32,437 nucleotides of DNA, from contig SCTT01000210.1 of assembly GCA_004322435.1 (NCBI GenBank), positions 1-32,437 on the forward strand. Reading direction: 5' to 3'. Source of the stretch: a bacterium. GTDB lineage: Bacteria; Elusimicrobiota; Elusimicrobia; UBA1565. The notes under the pieces were generated by a model. That model saw only the letters and a program-made list of their open reading frames with translations. It was not told where the DNA came from and ran no database searches. Numbering within the stretch: the first letter of the stretch is position 1; every line of letters starts with the position of its first letter. Of this stretch, positions 5,685 to 13,747 are shown piece after piece. Made by a program: the position numbers and the translations under genes.

Positions 5685-8600
5685 ATGAAACTCTTAAGCG
5701 CGGCACTGTCGTCCTTCATCCTCCTTACCTCGCCCGGGCTCGGCGCCACGGAGGCTTTTGCACAGGTCCTCCGCTCGGCCCCCGTCTCGGGAACGCCCGT
5801 CGTGCCCGCCGTGCCGCTCCACATCCCCGCCGCGACGTCCTTCACCCCCACCCTCTCCGCCCCCTCTTTGGCCCTGCCCTCCGCCGCCGCGCCGCGCCTG
5901 GCCGCACCGGCCTCGCCGGCCGCCGTGAACGCCGCCCTGCCCGCGCGCGCCGCTCTCGCGGCCCCGGTGTCGGCCGCCGTCATCGCTTCGCCCGTCCGCG
6001 CCGCCGTCAACGCCGCCATTCCCGCGGCCCCCGAGGCCAAGCCCGAGACCGCGCTCGCGACCCTCTCCGCCAACGTCGAGACCCTCGGGAAGACCGCCGC
6101 CCCGTCGCAGGGCGCCTTGCTCCAGAATTTCTTCACCGGCTCGCGCTCCTGGGGCGCGGTCAACGCCGTCGTCGAGGCGACGCCCGGCTCCGAGCAGTCG
6201 GGCCGCTCCTCCCTCGAAGCCCCGGCCACCCCCGAGTCCTACGAGCCGACGGCCGTCGACTCGAAGAAGCCCTTGGCCGAGCGCAAGGCCGCCGTCGCCG
6301 CCATCGCCAAGTTCAACACCGACGCCGCGAAGGCCTCCCTCGTGCGCGTCGGCGAGGCGAACCCCCAGGGCGGCGCCGAGGACTACGAGGTGCACCGCGC
6401 CGCGTACAAAGCGCTGGCCGAGGGCTACGGCGAGGTGCGGAGCCTGCGCGCGGTGAGTCCCGAGCACAAGGCCGCCTTGGTGAAGAGCCTCAAGGACAAC
6501 AAGCCCTCCTTGGCCGTCTTCGACTACGACGACACTCTGCAGAAGTGGAAGGAGAAGGCCGCCCCCGACACGGGCGCCGCCCTCAAGGCCGCCGCCGACC
6601 AGGGCGTCTCCGTCGCCATCCTCACCGACCGCCCCGCCATCCAGGACGGGGGCTCGCCCACCGTCATCGATTCGCTCTCGGAACTCACCGCCGAGCAGAA
6701 GGCCGCCGTCACCCTCGCCGGCCGCGCGGGCGCCGAGATGGTGCAGTACGATTCCAAAGGCCGCGACGTCGTCGTCGACCGCATGCCGGGCTGGACCGAC
6801 GGCGAGCGCAAGGCCATCGACGCCGTCGCCGCCATCATCAAGGAGAAGTTCGGCACGGCCGAGCACGACGGCAAGTCCGGCAACGTGACCGAGTACGGCT
6901 TCTTCCAGCTCTTGCCCGTGCGCGCGCCCCAGTCGGTCCTAGACGAGGCGGTCAAGGTCGCGACCCTGGAGCTCGCCAACCGCGGCATGACGGGCCTCCA
7001 CATCTTCGCGCGCTACGCGAAAAGCATGGACGACCCGCCCTACCTGCAGGCCTCCAAGGTCAACAAGGTCCGCGGCATGAACATCCTGCGCGGCCAGCGC
7101 GCGGCCTACGAGCGCTTGAAGGATTTGCGCGCGCTGGGCCTGCCGGCCAAGTACGCCGCCAAGGCGCTGTCCTGGCTCAAGCGCATCCCCGAGGCGCAGA
7201 TCCCCGCCGCCAAGACCCTCGTCGTGGGCGACCAGTTCTTCGCCTCGCGCAACACGGACGCCGACATGGCCAAGGCCGCCCCCGGCGCGCTGGTCCTCTC
7301 CGTCGGCGCCAAGGCCGACCCGCGCCTCGAGAACATCTTCGTCTGGCCCTCGGAAGGCCACACGGCGACCCAGGAAATCCTCGGCGCCCTGGGAACCAAG
7401 GCCGACGACGGCGGCTTCAACAAGAAGGCGACCATCGGCCTCTTTTTAGGCCGCACGCTCTCCATCGGCTCCTTCGTCCTGACCGCCATCGCCTACCCCT
7501 ACGTGGCCGCGCCCGCCGTGGGCTGGGCCACCTTCGGGACGTTGATGGCGCTCGGGCCCTTGGCCGCCATCGCGACCGGCCCGCTCAACGGGGCCCTGGC
7601 CGACAAGTTCTCGGCGCGCACCTCGATGACCATCAACATGGTCATCCGCGCGGTGCTCGCGATGGCCCTGCCGACCTTCGCGTACTTCGGCATCATCAAC
7701 TTCTGGACGCTGCTCATCGCCTCCATCGCCAACGGCTGGGCGCTCTCGGCCACGATGACGACCGAGACCGCCTACGTGCGCCGCATCGCGGGCAAGCACC
7801 AGAACGCGGTGCAGGCCCTCATCTCGGTCAACTTCGTGGCCCTGCAGGTCATCTTGGGGCTCTTGGTCGGCATCGGCTCCTACATCGACGCCTGGGCGCC
7901 CACCACGCCCTTCCTCATCTCGGCCATCGCGCACGCCGCCATCGCGGCGCCCTTGATGTGGTTCACGATGCCCTCGGACAAGCCCGCGGGCAACGCCGCC
8001 GCGAAGACCCAGCAGAAGGCTCCCTTCTCGGAGCGCGCCGGGACCTTCGCCAAGAAGTACTGGAAGGAGGCCCTCATCACCGCCGCCTCCATCGGCTCCT
8101 ACGCGTTCTTCCACTCGGCGCTCCCCATCGCCGGGGCGCTCTTCTATTGGGTCCTCAACACGGACACCGTGAAGGCCCTGCGCGCCGGCGAGTTCCGCGA
8201 GGTCGCCCCGCGCGAGAAGGAAATCGAGGCGGCCTTGAAGGACAAGGCCGGCGAGGACACGCCCGAGACCGCCGCCCTCAAGAAGGAAGCGAAGACCTGG
8301 AAGGGACGCCAGTTCAAGACCGTGCTCTACTCGGCCGGCCAGGCCGTGATGACCTACCCGTTCCAGAACTTCGCGCTGCCGCTCATCGCGGTGCTCCTCG
8401 TCGGCACGGCGGGCAAGGGCCTGCTCTTGGGCAAGCTCCTGGGCGCCATGTACTTCGGCAACCTCATCGCCAACTCCTCGCAGGCGGCCCTCCCCGAGAT
8501 CCGCCTGCCCCTCGTCGGCCGCGTCCCCGGCCAGCGCATCGTGCAGGGCCTCGTGCTCGGCATGGCCGCGGCCTGGGTCTACACCGGCCTCGTCCCCGGC

Positions 8601-9089
8601 AGCATCCTCGCCGCGGCGGCGGCCGTCGCCATCGCCTCGGGCCTCATGTGGCTGTCGGGGCGCATCACCAACAAGGGCTGGATCAAGGCGCTGGGCTTTG
8701 GCCTCGCGGGCATCGCCCTCCCGGCGGCGGTCTGGGCGTTCCCGGCGCTCATCCCGTTCATGGACGTGCAGACGGCGCTCTTCTTGGCGATGCTCAACTA
8801 CGGCCTCTTCGTGGGGCCCTCGTCGGTGTCGCTGGGCATCTACCAGCAGGGCAACACCAACAAGGCGCACCTGGGCAAGGTGTTCGGGACGGGCTCCTCG
8901 TTCTTTAACACCTTCAACTCCATCGGCTACGGGCTCCTGGCCCTGGCCGCGAGCGCGTTCACGCCGGCCTTCCCGGCGATGTTCGTGCCGATGCTGGGCC
9001 TCTACGCCTTGGGCGGGTACCTGTTCTTCCGGGCCCCCAAGAACCTGCCCGGTCTTCCTGAAAACTCGTTTAAAAAGAACGAGAAATAG
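5685..9089 (+). CDS. Exported HAD phosphatase-like / MFS transporter-like fusion protein
   Basis: The 1134-residue protein has three parts. A Sec signal peptide (about 1-26, ending F-A-Q) is followed by an Ala/Pro-rich linker to about residue 130 and a helical segment. At about 270-540 there is a HAD-like domain: D280-Y-D-D-T (motif I, nucleophile and acid/base Asp), I-L-T-D-R-P (motif II) and V-V-G-D516-Q (motif IV). From about residue 580 to the end are about 10-12 hydrophobic helices with an MFS-like G-x-L-A-D-K-F-S-A-R loop. If the signal is cleaved, the HAD domain would face the periplasm, which is unusual. Neither substrate is known. The gene at 9166 is a tandem paralog of the transporter half without HAD. 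The start is supported by the signal peptide; an ATG is the only nearby option. Confidence 0.75.
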   Translation: MKLLSAALSSFILLTSPGLGATEAFAQVLRSAPVSGTPVVPAVPLHIPAATSFTPTLSAPSLALPSAAAPRLAAPASPAAVNAALPARAALAAPVSAAVIASPVRAAVNAAIPAAPEAKPETALATLSANVETLGKTAAPSQGALLQNFFTGSRSWGAVNAVVEATPGSEQSGRSSLEAPATPESYEPTAVDSKKPLAERKAAVAAIAKFNTDAAKASLVRVGEANPQGGAEDYEVHRAAYKALAEGYGEVRSLRAVSPEHKAALVKSLKDNKPSLAVFDYDDTLQKWKEKAAPDTGAALKAAADQGVSVAILTDRPAIQDGGSPTVIDSLSELTAEQKAAVTLAGRAGAEMVQYDSKGRDVVVDRMPGWTDGERKAIDAVAAIIKEKFGTAEHDGKSGNVTEYGFFQLLPVRAPQSVLDEAVKVATLELANRGMTGLHIFARYAKSMDDPPYLQASKVNKVRGMNILRGQRAAYERLKDLRALGLPAKYAAKALSWLKRIPEAQIPAAKTLVVGDQFFASRNTDADMAKAAPGALVLSVGAKADPRLENIFVWPSEGHTATQEILGALGTKADDGGFNKKATIGLFLGRTLSIGSFVLTAIAYPYVAAPAVGWATFGTLMALGPLAAIATGPLNGALADKFSARTSMTINMVIRAVLAMALPTFAYFGIINFWTLLIASIANGWALSATMTTETAYVRRIAGKHQNAVQALISVNFVALQVILGLLVGIGSYIDAWAPTTPFLISAIAHAAIAAPLMWFTMPSDKPAGNAAAKTQQKAPFSERAGTFAKKYWKEALITAASIGSYAFFHSALPIAGALFYWVLNTDTVKALRAGEFREVAPREKEIEAALKDKAGEDTPETAALKKEAKTWKGRQFKTVLYSAGQAVMTYPFQNFALPLIAVLLVGTAGKGLLLGKLLGAMYFGNLIANSSQAALPEIRLPLVGRVPGQRIVQGLVLGMAAAWVYTGLVPGSILAAAAAVAIASGLMWLSGRITNKGWIKALGFGLAGIALPAAVWAFPALIPFMDVQTALFLAMLNYGLFVGPSSVSLGIYQQGNTNKAHLGKVFGTGSSFFNTFNSIGYGLLALAASAFTPAFPAMFVPMLGLYALGGYLFFRAPKNLPGLPENSFKKNEK

Positions 9090-9091
9090 GT

Positions 9092-9101
9092 CTAGGTCCT
9101 T
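9092..9101 (+). promoter_or_regulatory. CTAGGTCCTT box upstream of the second MFS gene
   Basis: This 10-mer starts 3 nt after the previous stop and 74 nt before the ATG at 9166. It is identical to 14793-14802, also 74 nt before its gene. No clear -35/-10 pair is seen, so the gene may instead share the upstream transcript. Confidence 0.4.
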
Positions 9102-9165
9102 AGCCGTCCCCCAGGGGCCGACCGGCCCAGGCGGGGCCGCGGCTTGGGCCTCATCCTTCCTTAAG

Positions 9166-11445
9166 ATGAGGCTGACCCGCATCCTGCTCGCGGCCCTGGC
9201 GCTCTTGAGCGCGCCGGGACAGGGCGCCTACGCCCAGTTCGCCAAGGTCGCCCCCGTCCGGACCGTCCCCGCCGCCCCTGCGGCGCCGCTCCAGCTCCGC
9301 CTTCCGCTGAATTCGGCCCCGACGGGCCTCGCCGTACCCGGCCTGGCCGCGCCGTCCCTCACGACGCCTTCTCTGCCGACCCCCAGCGTCTCGGCCAAGG
9401 CCGTCGCCGTCGCGGCCGCCGCGGCGCCCGCCCAGGCCGCCGCTTTCCCCCTCTCCCGCGTTCGGGAGAGGGATGGGGTGAGGGCATCGGTCGGGCTTCC
9501 CTCACCCTACCCTCTCCCGCAAGGGCGGGAGAGGGAAAATGGAAAAGAGCAAGCCACGGCAAAGGCGACGCTGGAGAAAGGAGCCGCTTCGCTGAATGTG
9601 CGCGGCATCGTGCCCGCCGCCGCCCTCGACGCCTTCTTCGAAGGGGCGAAGGCCCGCGCCGAGAATTCGAATGCGGTCGCCCCTGAAGGCCAGCCGAGCC
9701 GGACCGCGCGGCCGGGCCTGGCGCCCGCCGCCGAGCCCGCCCCGGCTCCGGCCCCGACCGTCGCGGCACCCCAAACCGCCGAAGACAAGCCGAACGTCAA
9801 GGCGCTGGCCGGGCTCTTCACCTCGCGCACCGTCTCCATCGCGAGCTTCATCCTCACCTCCATCGCCTACCCCTTCCTCGCCGTGCCGGTCGTCGGCTGG
9901 GCGGGCTTCGGCGCGCTGATGGCCTTCGGGCCGCTGGCCGCCGTCGCCACGGGCCCTTTAAACGGCCTCATCGCCCAGCGCCTGTCGGCGCGCAAGGCCA
10001 TGGCCATCAACGCCGGCATCCGCGCCGCTCTTTCGCTGGTGCTGCCCGTAGCGGCCGGCTTCGGCTTCTTGAACTTCGGGACCTTGCTCGTCGCTTCGGT
10101 CGCCAACGGCTGGATCATGAGCTCGGTGATGACGGTCGAGGGCGCGTACCTCAAGAAGCTCGCCGGCGAGAAGGCGCTCGGCACGGTCAACGGCCTGGCC
10201 TGGATGAACTACCTGGCCATCCAGGTGGTGCTCGGCCTCATCGTGGGGGTCGGCTCCATCGTCGACAAGTGGGACCCCTCGGCGGCCTTCTACATCTCGG
10301 CGGCGGTGCACGCCCTCCTGGTCCTCCCCATCCTCTGGTTCACGATGCCGGACCTCGCCCCGCCGGGCCAGCGCCGCATCCCCTCCCACGTGGGCCTGTT
10401 GGCGCAGGCCGTCGCCTTCTTCAAGTCCAACGCCCTGCCGCTCGGCGCCGCGGCGCTCGGCGTCGGCGCCTACCTAGCCTTCTCGACCACCTTGCCCCTC
10501 ATCGCCGCCATCCTCTACTGGGTGACGCGCTCCAAGTCCTTCAAGGACGTGTGGAGCGGCGCCGCCCGCGCCGACTCGCCCGACGAGGCCGTGCTGCGGG
10601 AGAAGGTCGCGGCCGCGGCGGACGGCCCGGAGAAGGCGCGCTACGAGTCCGAGCTGGCCCTGCGCGCCAAGCGCCTGCGCACCGCGATGCTCTACCTGTC
10701 GCTCGCCGCCCTCTTCCTCTTCCCGCTCCAGTACTTCGTCCTGCCCGCCGCCGCCACGGCCCTGGCGGGCGCGGCCGGGGCGGCCGGGAAGGGCCTCATC
10801 CTGGGCCGCCTCTTGGGCGCCCTCTTCCTCGGCAACCTCGTCTCGGTGGCCGCCCGCGCGAAGCTCCCGGTCCTCAAGCTGTTCGGCCGCTCCTTTAAAG
10901 GAGAGCGCCTCGTGCAGGGGGCCGTCATGGCGCTGGCCGCGGGCTGGTCGCTCGCAGCTCTCGCGCCGGGCAGCCTCGTCGTGGCGGCCGCCGTCGCCGC
11001 CGCCGCGCTCGGCCTCATGGCTCTGGCCGCCCGCCTCACGGACACCGGCTGGGTGAAGCTCATGGGCCCCGGCTTCGCCGCGGTGGCCCTGCCCTACCTC
11101 GTCTGGACCGCCGGCCTCTTCCCGGGCTTCGGCCCCGCGGCGGCCCTGACCGTGAGCCTCCTCGTCGCCGGCATGGTCTACGGCCCGGCCTTCGTGGCCT
11201 TGAACACCACCTTCCAGCGCTGGGTCTCGCCGGACAAGATGGGCCCGTCCATCGGCGCGCAGAGCTCCTTCTTCAACGGGGCGCTGTCCTTGGGCTACGG
11301 CGTCATCTCGCTGGCGGCCTCCTTCGCCCCTCTGCCGGGCCTCTTGGGCTGGATGACGCTCGCCTACGGCGTCCTCGGCATCCTCTTCTGGCTGGCGCCG
11401 CGCTTTTTGCCCGGCCTGCCCGCGACGATGTTCCACAAAAAGTAA
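9166..11445 (+). CDS. Exported-leader MFS transporter-like protein (paralog of 5685-9089)
   Basis: The protein has 759 residues. A signal peptide (about 1-24, ending Y-A-Q) is followed by an Ala/Pro-rich linker, then from about residue 209 an MFS-like membrane domain. That domain matches the upstream protein's C-terminal half segment by segment: for example S-I-A-S-F-I-L-T-S-I-A-Y-P against S-I-G-S-F-V-L-T-A-I-A-Y-P, and G-P-L-N-G-L against G-P-L-N-G-A. The HAD domain is absent, so this is a tandem duplication with domain loss or gain. Residues about 94-124 are encoded by a palindromic repeat element inserted in frame. The start ATG at 9166 is chosen because a signal peptide begins there, although the frame is open further upstream. 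The gene ends 10 nt before the response-regulator pair, perhaps one transcript. The transported substrate is unknown. Confidence 0.75.
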   Translation: MRLTRILLAALALLSAPGQGAYAQFAKVAPVRTVPAAPAAPLQLRLPLNSAPTGLAVPGLAAPSLTTPSLPTPSVSAKAVAVAAAAAPAQAAAFPLSRVRERDGVRASVGLPSPYPLPQGRERENGKEQATAKATLEKGAASLNVRGIVPAAALDAFFEGAKARAENSNAVAPEGQPSRTARPGLAPAAEPAPAPAPTVAAPQTAEDKPNVKALAGLFTSRTVSIASFILTSIAYPFLAVPVVGWAGFGALMAFGPLAAVATGPLNGLIAQRLSARKAMAINAGIRAALSLVLPVAAGFGFLNFGTLLVASVANGWIMSSVMTVEGAYLKKLAGEKALGTVNGLAWMNYLAIQVVLGLIVGVGSIVDKWDPSAAFYISAAVHALLVLPILWFTMPDLAPPGQRRIPSHVGLLAQAVAFFKSNALPLGAAALGVGAYLAFSTTLPLIAAILYWVTRSKSFKDVWSGAARADSPDEAVLREKVAAAADGPEKARYESELALRAKRLRTAMLYLSLAALFLFPLQYFVLPAAATALAGAAGAAGKGLILGRLLGALFLGNLVSVAARAKLPVLKLFGRSFKGERLVQGAVMALAAGWSLAALAPGSLVVAAAVAAAALGLMALAARLTDTGWVKLMGPGFAAVALPYLVWTAGLFPGFGPAAALTVSLLVAGMVYGPAFVALNTTFQRWVSPDKMGPSIGAQSSFFNGALSLGYGVISLAASFAPLPGLLGWMTLAYGVLGILFWLAPRFLPGLPATMFHKK
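9446..9536 (+). repeat. REP-like composite palindromic element inside a coding region
   Basis: Three nested or adjacent inverted repeats are visible. A 10-bp stem at 9449-9458/9463-9472 has a CGTT loop. GGGTGAGGG (9476-9484) pairs with CCCTCACCC (9499-9507). An 11-bp stem at 9510-9520/9525-9535 has an AAGG loop. The outer hairpins share the core CCCTCTCCCG/CGGGAGAGGG. This layout is typical of mobile palindromic repeats normally found between genes. Here it keeps the frame and encodes an Arg/Pro/Leu-rich insert unlike the flanking Ala/Pro linker. Confidence 0.8.
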
Positions 11446-11455
11446 GATTGGGCCC

Positions 11456-11821
11456 ATGGCCCTCATCTTGGTCGCCGACGACACCCCCGAGGTCGCCGAA
11501 CTCGTCCAGGACATCCTCGAGGCGCGCGGCCACCAGGTCGTGATGGCCGCCGACGGCGTCCAGATGATCGAGCGGGCCAAGACCGTGAACCCTCAGCTCA
11601 TCATCTCGGACATCATGATGCCGGGCGCCTACGGCTCCTCGGCCTACAAGGCCCTGCAGGACGACCCCCACACCAAGGGCATCCCGGTGCTGTTCTTGAC
11701 CGGCGTGAACCACGAGGCCGCCGCGAAAGTCGTCCCGCAGGCGGCCAACGTGCGCCTGCTCTTCAAGCCCCTCGACGTCGCGCATCTGCTGGCCGCGGTG
11801 GCGGAGCTTCTGGGGAAGTAA
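11456..11821 (+). CDS. Single-domain response regulator (REC only), copy 1
   Basis: This 121-residue protein is a complete receiver domain with no output domain. The acidic pocket is Asp8-Asp9, the phospho-acceptor is Asp52 (I-I-S-D-I-M-M-P-G), the switch Thr is Thr82 and the conserved Lys is Lys104 (F-K-P). Such CheY-like proteins receive phosphate from a histidine kinase and act by protein contact. The stop overlaps the next ATG by one base (TAATG), so the second copy is coupled. The soluble histidine kinase at 16610 has no receiver beside it and is a possible partner, by inference only. Position in the cell: cytoplasm. Confidence 0.9.
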   Translation: MALILVADDTPEVAELVQDILEARGHQVVMAADGVQMIERAKTVNPQLIISDIMMPGAYGSSAYKALQDDPHTKGIPVLFLTGVNHEAAAKVVPQAANVRLLFKPLDVAHLLAAVAELLGK

Positions 11822-12189
11822 TGGCCCTCATCCTCGTCGCCGAAGACGCCGCCGAGCTCGCCGAGATGCTCAAGCACGTCCTCGAGTCGCGCGGCCATCA
11901 GGTCGCGGTGGCCGCCGACGGCGTCGAGATGATCGAGAAGGCCAAGAACCTGAGGCCCAAGCTCATCATCTCGGACATCATGATGCCCGGCGCCTACGGC
12001 TCGGCGGCCTTCAAGTCCCTGCAGGACGACCCCTACACGAAGGGCACTCCCGTCATCTTCCTCACCGCCGTCAGCCCCGAACAGGCCGTGCGGGTCGTCG
12101 GCGAGGGCCCGGGCATCCTCATCCTCCACAAGCCGGTGGACATCATGGCCTTGATCGCGGCCGTGAACCAGATGCTGCCGGCTGCCTAG
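11821..12189 (+). CDS. Single-domain response regulator (REC only), copy 2
   Basis: This 122-residue receiver domain is closely similar to the preceding one: both begin M-A-L-I-L-V-A and share D-G-V-x-M-I-E and the I-I-S-D-I-M-M-P-G-A-Y-G-S segment. Key residues are Glu8-Asp9, Asp52, Thr82 and Lys104, so it should be phosphorylatable. The pair looks like a recent tandem duplication. The loop after Thr82 and the C-terminal helix differ most, which may separate their partners. It lies directly after copy 1 with a 1-nt overlap and is followed by the promoter of the next gene at 12192. Confidence 0.9.
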   Translation: MALILVAEDAAELAEMLKHVLESRGHQVAVAADGVEMIEKAKNLRPKLIISDIMMPGAYGSAAFKSLQDDPYTKGTPVIFLTAVSPEQAVRVVGEGPGILILHKPVDIMALIAAVNQMLPAA

Positions 12190-12191
12190 CC

Positions 12192-12220
12192 TTGACTTGC
12201 CCGAACACCGGGGCTACACT
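12192..12220 (+). promoter_or_regulatory. Sigma70-type promoter of the exported repeat-protein gene
   Basis: TTGACT (12192-12197), a 17-nt spacer and TACACT (12215-12220). The predicted start point is near 12227, so translation must begin downstream of it. This rules out the in-frame TTG at 12197 and favours TTG 12272. Confidence 0.65.
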
Positions 12221-12271
12221 AGCGTCGCACCCCGCCGAGTAGGCGTCCGCAGTCCGCGGCCGCCGTCGTTT

Positions 12272-13747
12272 TTGCTTTACAACACCCTCCGCAGAGCCCT
12301 CCTCGGGGCTTTGGCGGCGCTCGCCTGCTCGGGAGCCGCCGAGGCCGCGCCGTCGTTCACCGCGGAAGAGACGGTCTTCTTCAGCCGGACGTCGTCTATG
12401 TCGGTGCAGTCGGTGGTGACCGTCCCGGGCGGGTTCCGGATGTACGTGACGAGCGGCCCGTACCGCGTCCTCTCGGCCACCTGCACGGACCAGGTCGCCT
12501 GGGGCCTCGAGAGCGGCATACGCCTGACGACCTCGGTCGTCGCCAACGACGTCTCCTCCATCACCTACCTCTCGGTCGTGGCCTCGACGGCGGTCGGCGG
12601 CGGCTGGCGGATGTACTACGTGGGCATCGACGCTGGGGGCCTCTACCGGGTCCTGAGCGCGACCTCCACCGACGGCCTGGCCTGGGGCAAGGAGCAGGGG
12701 ACCCGGCTCCAAAACAACGGGGGGCAGGGATTTATCGGCAGCCTGTCGGGCTTCTCGGTGTCGAACACCGAACGCCGCCTCTACTACGTGGCCGACCGCG
12801 ACGGCTTGAACAACGCCTCCCGCTACGCGGTCTTCGTCGCGACCTCGGGGGACGGCGGCCTCAACTTCGGCCCGGGCACGCTGGCCCTCTCGGCCAACGC
12901 GTACGCGGTCTCGGCGACGACGATGACGAGCGGCAAGACCCGCATCTACTACACCTCCCCCTTGACCGGCTCGACGACGGCCAGCCAGGTCCTCTCGGCG
13001 ACGGCCTCTGACGGGCTCTCGTTCACCTCTGAGAGCGACGTGCGCCTGTCGACGACGGCCTCCGTCTCGGGCTTCCGCGGCCTGGTCGTCCTGCGCTCCA
13101 CCGACAGCTTCCGCTGGCGGATGTACACCGACTACATCATCGGCGGCACCACCGAGACCTTCATCTCGCACGCGCTGACGAGGACCCCGGTCGTCGAGAG
13201 CTTCTCGCCCGCCGCCGTCGACAAGGGCCGCACCGGCGTCCCGTACACGCTGACCGGCGAGATCTTCTCGCCGACCCCCACGGTGTCCTTCGTGCTGGGG
13301 GCCTCCACCTACAACGCGACGACCGTCGTGCGCGCCGACGACACGTCGCTCTCGGGCGTGTTCGACACGCTCAACCGCTACCAGGGCGTCTACAACGTCG
13401 CCGTCGTCAACGCCGACGGCCGGCCGGGGTTCCTGTCGAACGCCCTCGAGATCCGGCTCCCCCCCGGCAGCGTCACCATGCTCGACAACCTCTTCCGCCC
13501 GACCAAAGGCGGGACGACCAAGGCCACCGTCGAGCTCTTCGAGGCCGGGGAGGTCACCGCCCGCCTCTACACCGTCGACGGGAACCTCGTCGCGACGCTG
13601 TTCCAGGGGACGATGCCCGCGGGCCAGACCCAGTTCACCTGGAACGGCCGCACGCCGGCCGGCAGCGTGGTGGCCAGCGGGGTCTATCTGCTCAACGTCG
13701 TGGGTCCCAACCTCAACACCACCGAGCGCGTGGTGGTCGTCAAGTGA
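12272..13747 (+). CDS. Exported repeat protein with FlgD-like C-terminal domain
   Basis: Read from TTG 12272 (491 residues), the protein begins with a clean signal peptide ending near residue 25 (A-E-A-A-P-S). Residues about 40-305 contain at least three copies of a motif of the form V-L-S-A-T-x-(T/S)-D-x-(L/V)-(A/S)-(W/F), each followed by E-x-(G/D)-x-R-L and often preceded by R-M-Y-Y or R-(I/L)-Y-Y. This pattern resembles sialidase/BNR-type beta-propeller blades, but no catalytic residues can be assigned. An Ig-like segment follows. Residues about 410-491 match the FlgD/secretion-tail Ig fold (T-K-A-T-V-E-L-F, F-T-W-N-G-R, S-G-V-Y-L-L-N-V). No good Shine-Dalgarno is seen. The stop overlaps the PorV-like gene start (GTGA), suggesting joint export or surface display. 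Confidence 0.65.
   Translation: MLYNTLRRALLGALAALACSGAAEAAPSFTAEETVFFSRTSSMSVQSVVTVPGGFRMYVTSGPYRVLSATCTDQVAWGLESGIRLTTSVVANDVSSITYLSVVASTAVGGGWRMYYVGIDAGGLYRVLSATSTDGLAWGKEQGTRLQNNGGQGFIGSLSGFSVSNTERRLYYVADRDGLNNASRYAVFVATSGDGGLNFGPGTLALSANAYAVSATTMTSGKTRIYYTSPLTGSTTASQVLSATASDGLSFTSESDVRLSTTASVSGFRGLVVLRSTDSFRWRMYTDYIIGGTTETFISHALTRTPVVESFSPAAVDKGRTGVPYTLTGEIFSPTPTVSFVLGASTYNATTVVRADDTSLSGVFDTLNRYQGVYNVAVVNADGRPGFLSNALEIRLPPGSVTMLDNLFRPTKGGTTKATVELFEAGEVTARLYTVDGNLVATLFQGTMPAGQTQFTWNGRTPAGSVVASGVYLLNVVGPNLNTTERVVVVK

Noticed and set aside
5678-8908. A 1076-codon open frame overlapping the HAD-MFS gene in another plus-strand frame
   Set aside because: It is Arg/Gly/Pro-rich, without signal peptide or domains, and is a GC-rich shadow of the true frame, which has HAD motifs and membrane helices.
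7446-9182. A 578-codon minus-strand open frame opposite the HAD-MFS gene
   Set aside because: Its composition is typical of antisense shadows in GC-rich DNA; no motifs or ribosome site were found.
12197-12271. In-frame TTG at 12197 as the start of the exported repeat protein
   Set aside because: It lies within the promoter, upstream of the predicted transcription start, and would bury the signal peptide.
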